This document shows, one piece after another, positions 58,301 to 64,000 of a stretch of 64,000 bases of DNA. The translations under genes were made by a program, and so were the position numbers. The stretch spans positions 332,435 through 396,434 of the forward strand of contig MNCI01004632.1 of assembly GCA_015680685.1 (NCBI GenBank), in the 5' to 3' direction. Numbering within the stretch: the stretch's first letter is position 1; the number at the start of each line of letters is the position of its first letter. The stretch is from Gnetum montanum (taxonomy: Eukaryota > Streptophyta > Gnetopsida > Gnetales > Gnetaceae). Under the pieces are notes generated by a model. The model saw only the letters and a list, made by a program, of their open reading frames with translations. It ran no database searches and was not told the DNA's origin.

Positions 58301-60345
58301 TACCCCCACGATGGAATAAAAAATCGTCCTCGAGTTCCTTACAAAATATTGTGAAGGTATGGGATTATTGACTAAATGAAAATTGATGGTAACATGGAAT
58401 GACAGACTCAAAGTGCCTAATGAATGGATCAACAAACATATTACAGCATTGGTGTTCATAACCATTGTGGTGAACATTATACATAGATGACATTTAGATC
58501 CTCATTTGATAGCTTAAAGAGAGAGAGAGGAAAGAAAATGAGGCATGTTGTTGCTGATGTCAAAAAAATGTGCACATCATTGTTCGTCCATGGCCACATG
58601 ACTAAGCTTGTTCCTTTCGTAAATGCTTTTGCTCTAGTCCATCCTGAGTGCTTCCCTCCTATCCCAATCCATTGTTCATGTGATCACCATCTACACACAC
58701 AACACAATCATGAATTAGAAAGGATAGATAAGATATAATAGAGTTAATACCTTGCCTCGATATGAAGCACATTGGCTAGGTTGTGGGTATGGCGGATACT
58801 GGGTTAGAGGTTTGTAACTGATAATCACCCAAGGTGTAGGGGTGAGATAAGTAATGGAATGGAAAATTTTGTGACAAGCCTCCATGACTAAGAGTGAACC
58901 TCGAGTAGCAATAGGATGAAAAATGAAAGAAAAAGGAAGATAAGAGAAATAAAAACAGTGAAGCCAATAAAAATGCATAGAAGGGTAGAGAAAAACAAAA
59001 AACAGATGTCATGGATGGGGTAAAATGAGAAATAGTTGATTGCAAGATATGTTTAAGGGAAAGAACTTAACAATTACATCAAAAAGGAATGCCAATGGAT
59101 CCTCCCCAAAGCAGGCCGATGCCTTTTATGCCTTGACAAACCCTCAAACCAAAGAGTTCGTAGTCTCTAAGAATGACATATGGAAGTAATAGTTAAGAAT
59201 TTCCCCACAAGAATTTACCAAAGAATAACAATGCATCGACCAAGATATAGACTAATCATAAAACAAGCAATGAGGTAGAATACGGGAAGCAATATGGAAA
59301 GAGAAGAGAGAATAGAATGGAATCCCAAAATTAAGGTTGTTTAAAGTCCCTTGTGTATTATGTGGTTAAGGTGACTTAATAAAATTTAGTCCAAATTTGG
59401 ATTAAAACTAACCACATCCAGTGACCTTGCATCAACACTCTTGACCAACCCATCCTCCTAAAGCAACAAGAATGATTCCTCAGAGCAACTGCCATCCCAA
59501 AAAGAGAAGAATAGAGAAGCAGGAAGTGAGAAAGGGCCTTAGTTAGAGGGAACCTTCAGGCATGGGTAACATGTCTTTCCAGTGCCATAACTAGTGCTTG
59601 TAGCCCATGTTCTTTATTGTGTTTAAGGGGTGTGCTTTGAATTCCCACAATTTTTTTTTGAAGTGAGAACCACACCATGCAAAGACTTATTTGATTCATT
59701 CAACTTCCTAATATTAGTCAACAGTGGAAGGGTGGAAAACCTATGAAAAGCATCCAAGTACCTAAGAGAATAGCCAACAAAAATGCATCGAATCCCTTTG
59801 AAGTCACATCCTTTTCAATCCATTTGAATCTTTCCTTGGTTTGAAGAATACCAAGCCACAAATTCATTGATAGGTTTGATTAGAAAAAGAGATGGTACAT
59901 TTTCAAAACAAAGGGAGATCATAGAGTTGAACGGATGAATGGATGACGTGGACTCATTGCCTATTTTATTAAAATAAACCATATCTTAGCATCAACATTA
60001 AGAGTCAAATGTAGAAACCAAACATTAGCAATCAACACCATTATAGTACAATCCATCATCATGAGCACTTATTATGTGACGAGTGAGAATAAATTAAACA
60101 AAATGTAATAGAGAAAGAAATAGTAAAAATGTTAACGATGGTGTAAAAAAAAAATAAGTAAAAATGAAAAATGTGTAAAACAAAACAAAAAAAAAAAAAC
60201 TGAGGGCTTAGAATAATTAGCATTGGTGGCCATCTCCCCCACAACTGAGTTGGAAGGAGGAGATCTGAAATAATGAGCAAGGTTGTCCATCAACAGAGGT
60301 AGTGTTAGTACTGGCCGTTTTGGGCTCATGGAAAGGTTTGGTTTG

Positions 60346-61454
60346 CTAGATGTTGACTAATAATTTCTTATTCGAGCTTCTAGGTTTATAGATCATCATG
60401 GCCCCTGAAGGAAAATTTTCATGAATGATATAAGGTCCTTCCCATAGCATTTGAAATTTAGTTTGTTGTGGCACATGTGCAAGGTTCCAATAAAGAACCC
60501 TATCTCTTGGTTGGTATTTGACTTTTCTAATTCTTAGGTCATGACGTTGTTTGTTAAAAGCCTTGTGTAGTTCATTGGATGATAGGGCAGCTAATCGATT
60601 TTCATCTAGCAAGTTAAGATTAATTAACCATTCTTTCTGTGCTAGATTGAGGTCAAGGTTAATGTCACATGTTGTAAATAGTGTATGAAGCTCAGCTTGG
60701 ATGGGAAGTGTTGGAAGTTTATCGTACACTAACTCATAGGGAGAATAGCCTATAGGGAGTTTCCATGTGGAGCGATAGGCCCAAAGAGCATCATTCAGTT
60801 TGGTGCTCCAGTCTCGCCTATATTTGCTAATGGTTCGTGTCAAAATTTTTGTGATTTCCCCATTGGTGACTTCAGCTTGACCATTCGCTTGAGGATGATT
60901 TGATGTAGTTAGTTTATGCTCAACTCCTAAGCGTTACATCAACTTCCGAAAAGTCGCACCTGTAAAATGTGTACCGTTATTAGAAATAAGTGCACGAGGC
61001 ATGCCAAACCTATTTACAATTTGTTGTTGAAGAAATCATGCAACGGTAGATGATGTACAATCGGTAACGGTAGCTGCTTCTACCCATCTTTTAAAATTAT
61101 CAACAACAACAATAATGTATGCTTTTCCATTAGACATTGGTGTAATAGGCCCCATAAAATCAATACCCCACATGTCGAAGGGTTCTAAGGGTTGAATCCA
61201 TTGTTGTGGACTATCCATTCTAGTAGTCATTCCCCCATTGCGTTGGCAGCACTCACAAGATTGGACAAAATGATGGACATCCCAATATAATGTAGGCCAA
61301 TAATATCATGCAAGTAATATTTTAATGGTTGTTCATCTCCTAGCATAATGACCCCCACAAGGGCCCTCATGAGCATCTTAGAGAACTCACAATTGATTTG
61401 CATTAGGAACACACCATCAGAACACACCTTGTAAAGGTGTCTATTAATTTCCAT
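60346..61454 (-). pseudogene. pol: Integrase of the minus-strand gypsy element, decayed
   Basis: Two to three minus-strand frames cover the zinc-binding region (61227-61454, including the CCQR stretch), the core with WGIDFMGPITPMS (first Asp) at 61036-61230, the DNGTHFTG block near 60970, and the C-terminal part at 60346-60843 with LWAYRSTWKLPIGYSPYELVY and LWEGPYII. The catalytic Glu region near 60880 is readable as NGQAEVTN. It is very close to the plus-strand integrase at 17960-19150 and slightly better preserved. Stops at about 60930 and 61036 disable it. Confidence 0.87.
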
Positions 61455-61499
61455 GAAATGTTTGACTCAGTGGAGAAACTGTTGTTTCTTTCTAATGTC

Positions 61500-62288
61500 C
61501 AGCCCTTGTGGTGTTTCTTGTATGAGAAGATAAGTAAGAATGCTACTATACCAATTTGTATCTATGGGTGATTGATTGTTTATTACACCTACAAAGAGGA
61601 GTTTATCACAAAAGCAATTAGAAATTGGGTATTCATCCTCTTTGTTGTCCTATCGCAACCGAGATAAATGATCGGCAACAACATTCTCGGTGCCTTTACG
61701 ATCTACCATCGTGAGATCGTATGCTTGCAAGATCACAAGTCATTGTATGATGCGAGGGCTCACCATTGGCTTATTCATAAGGAACTAAATCGCACTATGA
61801 TTTGTATGTACAAATACCTCATAGCCTAATACATAGTGCCTAAATTTCTCTAGTGTAAACACCATGGCCATTAACTCTTTTTCTGTTGTGGTATAGTTGA
61901 GTTGTGCACCAACAATGCTTCAACTTGCATAGTGGATGTAATAGGGATGTCTTTGATCATCTAACTATGTAAGTACAACTCCTCAAGCAAAATTGGACAC
62001 GTCAGTCATTATATGGAACGATCTAGATTAGTCAAGAGCTTGTAGAATGGGTGTTTCTTCGAGCTTTTGCTTCACGGTTTGCAAAGCTAACTCACATTCC
62101 TTTGTCCATTTAAAGGATATGTCCTTTTTCATTAATTCTACCAATGGTTTTACAATCTTCAAAAAGTTCTCAATGAAATGTCTATAATATCTAGTATGTC
62201 CAAGGAATGATTGGACATCTTTTACAATTTCTAGTTGATGAGTGATTCCCTAGATGACTTTAATTTTTTCAGGATCTACCTCTATCCC
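61500..62288 (-). pseudogene. pol: RT connection and RNase H of the minus-strand gypsy element, decayed
   Basis: On the minus strand: DPEKIKVI, then LGHTRYYRHFIENFLKI, then KPLVELMKKDISF (RT connection). RNase H follows with TTTEKELMAMVFTLEKFRHYVLGYEVFVHTNH and ends TENVVADHLSRLR near 61650. Stops interrupt it. Sequence similarity ends abruptly near 62288, before the RT palm. Confidence 0.82.
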
Positions 62289-62620
62289 TGTTTGTGAAGT
62301 GGGACCAAATAAATCTTAACTTAATTTCAACTTTCCTTTTGTATTGTTCACTTTTTAAAAGAAAGAAAAATTGCATAAATTTTTAATTTTGATTTTAGTT
62401 ATTTTACTATGTTTTTTTAAAACATAAGAGAACCCTCCTAAAATTAAATTAAATTTAAATTTTAAATATTTTGTTTGAATTATTATTATTTTTGTCACAT
62501 AGCCCTTTTCAACTAAGACTATTCCTGAGTTTTCGTACCTAGACAGGAGACCCCCTAGGCGATAGTCTTCTAAAACGAGTTTTCATAGGTGTTGGTGTGT
62601 CCAAAATTTATGCATCAACA
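62289..62620 (+). repeat. Probable 5' LTR of a third gypsy element
   Basis: The stretch runs from TGTTTGTGAAG at 62289, where the interrupted RT sequence ends, to GCATCAACA at 62620, where a primer-site-like sequence begins. It has TGTT...AACA ends and a length of 332 bases. The second LTR lies outside the window, so the left end is inferred from the break in the older element. Confidence 0.6.
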
Positions 62621-62645
62621 TTTTTTTGGCACTAGAAGGAGGGCC
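62621..62645 (+). other. Probable primer-binding site
   Basis: TTTGGCACTAGAAGGAGGGCC directly follows the LTR end. The TTTGGCGCTAGAAGGAGGG form is familiar from 5' LTR borders of plant gypsy elements. I did not assign the tRNA. Confidence 0.55.
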
Positions 62646-62896
62646 TTGTCCTACCCTTTTTTTTAAAAAATATTTTATTCTCCAATATTTATCTCTTGTA
62701 CTTAATTTTATATTTTATTTTAAACATTTATAATTTAAAATTCCTCCACAACTAAACTAAACCGCCCAATCACCCGTCTCCACAACAAGAATCACTCATT
62801 CCTAAACTAAACCACCCAATCACCCGTCTCTTTGTGTTGAAAAGGCAACGAGCTTCACTTTTTCCAAGTTCAATTCCTAAGAAATCTTGAAATAAG

Positions 62897-64000
62897 ATGG
62901 TAGCCCATCAATCCCTGGCTCCCTTGGTAAGAAATCCTTTTAACTTTAATAACTACCATGACATACCAAAATCCCTTCAAAACATAGATATGTTCTTCGA
63001 TCCTAGAACCCCTACAAATGATGTCTGCCAGCACATACAATGTTTTGAAACCATACTAGGGATCCACAACATTGTACATAATGATGTGGCATGTAGGGTA
63101 TTTGTAAAAACATTTAGGACCAAAGCAACTCAATGGTTCTTAATGCTTTCTGACGCCTCTATTAACACATGGCAAGAATTCAAAAACAAGTTTTTTAATC
63201 AATTTGATAAATTCACAAGCTTTGCTATTGCATCAAGTAACTTCACTAGCTTAAGAAAGCTACTTGAGGAAAATTTTAGGGATTATAACCTTATGTTCCT
63301 TCATCAACTTGCCTATGTGCCAAATGAAATGCGACCACAACTTGATGGTATACTCAAATTCTATCTCTCTACCATTGATCCATTCTTCGCTTATGCCATC
63401 AAATCTGATTCTAATATAATAGAAATACAAGGTGCAATTTCTAAAGTTGTAGAATTAGAGAAAATAACCCTTATGAATAGCATCCAAACCTAATTTGGGA
63501 TGATGAGTGTTAGTAACCCTATGCAATCAAACCCTCTACTCTTACCAACTTTTCAAACGTCTAATGTTATGCCTCAAAATATTTCTCCCTTTCAACTAAC
63601 TCAACCTTTAAGTAATTACTCTTAATGCCCCATGTCCTCTTCATTCTTACCATCCAACACTAGTTTTAATGATAACCAATCAAAAGCCTTGATCCAATCC
63701 ATTATAAACCCAAACGAGACATCAAATTCTGTTGAACCACCAAACCAAACTCAAGATTAGATGACCCAGATACTCACTTCACTACAAAAACTATCCAATG
63801 AAGTGGTTTAGCTAATGAGAAACAATAACAAAGGCCCTATACAACTAGAAAAACCAAGTACATCAATCAATGATGATTATTTTCATCTTCATAACACTTG
63901 GCAACATTCCAAAAAGACTTGTTCTCAATTCTTGGCATTATATGGTGACAATACCCAAGGGCAACAAAATGGGAAAACCCCTATCATGAGATAGAAAATG
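62897..64000 (+). pseudogene. gag: Gag of the third gypsy element, continues past the window
   Basis: ATG at 62897 opens a 198-codon frame (to 63493) with a retrotransposon Gag domain: DICQHIQ-type start (CQHIQCFETILG), then FRTKATQWFLMLSDASINTW, then EFKNKFFNQF, then RKLLEENFRDYNLMFLHQL. After the stop at 63491 the same protein is traceable to the window edge, with further stops near 63624, 63760 and 63991, as a Ser/Asn/Gln-rich stretch. It differs from the Athila-like Gag at 13642. About 275 bases separate it from the LTR end. Confidence 0.82.

Larger units (their letters stand above)
57473..62288 (-). mobile_element. Minus-strand Athila-like gypsy element, truncated
   Basis: The 3' LTR (57473-58300), polypurine tract, pol spacer, integrase and RT-RNase H run in minus orientation. 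The element is cut at about 62288 inside RT by the LTR of another element. The spacer at 58740-60300 is collinear with 19220-20440 of the plus-strand element. The extra ORF module present there is absent here, leaving only a few hundred bases between spacer and LTR. Confidence 0.85.

Noticed and set aside
1-64000. CRISPR arrays, operons, riboswitches, rRNA genes
   Set aside because: None is seen. The tandem repeats present have no spacer structure, and the window is eukaryotic.

Overview
The window is nuclear DNA of a land plant, most likely a seed plant. It has spliced genes with GT-AG introns, TG...CA-bounded Ty3/gypsy retrotransposons with an Athila-like Gag zinc knuckle, tRNA-derived SINEs, a plant Helitron and two endogenous caulimovirid (plant pararetrovirus) loci. 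I could not fix the species. Runs of N and single Ns show that it is a draft scaffold. Only two host genes look intact; a third host gene is broken. Most of the rest is transposon sequence carrying stops and frameshifts.

Layout. 1-1100: two oppositely oriented LTR pieces and two SINE copies. 1407-9264 (+): a complete 11-exon ABCE (RNase L inhibitor) gene that I could join exon by exon in frame; its largest intron holds an RTE-type LINE 3' end. 10116-11197: a solo LTR with a near-perfect target duplication. 12599-25131 (+): a near-complete, decayed 12.5-kb Athila-like gypsy element (LTR, tRNA-Asp-type primer site, gag, protease, RT-RNase H, integrase, an extra downstream ORF with coiled coils, LTR). 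26263-27041 (+): a frameshifted copy of a NEDD8-conjugating E2 (UBC12/RCE1-like). 27471-27616: a SINE with clear target duplication. 28123-29262 (-): an intronless, strikingly GC-rich PRISE gene (progesterone 5-beta-reductase/iridoid synthase-like, SDR75U) with Arg at the usual catalytic Lys.

Right half. 33487-34210 (+) is a LINE RT remnant. From 36722 to about 48950 (-) lies a decayed caulimovirid with the order movement protein, coat protein with zinc knuckle, protease, RT, RNase H. It is cut in two between coat protein and protease by a Helitron (39126 to about 46370, same strand), whose 3' end is triplicated in tandem. A second, different caulimovirid remnant lies at 53590-55010 (-). Next come a gypsy gag-protease piece (55030-57472, +), a minus-strand gypsy element of the same family (57473-62288) inserted after it, and a third gypsy type whose 5' LTR and gag (62289-64000, +) cut into the second.

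How the parts relate. ABCE acts in ribosome recycling and translation initiation. The PRISE enzyme is a short-chain reductase of specialised metabolism. The two are not functionally linked. The rest is a record of nested insertions: gypsy into gypsy, Helitron into integrated virus, LINE into intron. The items most worth a second look are the virus-Helitron-virus nest with the triplicated Helitron tail, the PRISE Lys-to-Arg change, the extra ORF module found in one gypsy copy but not its relative, and an inverted segment bounded by single Ns that is probably an assembly error.
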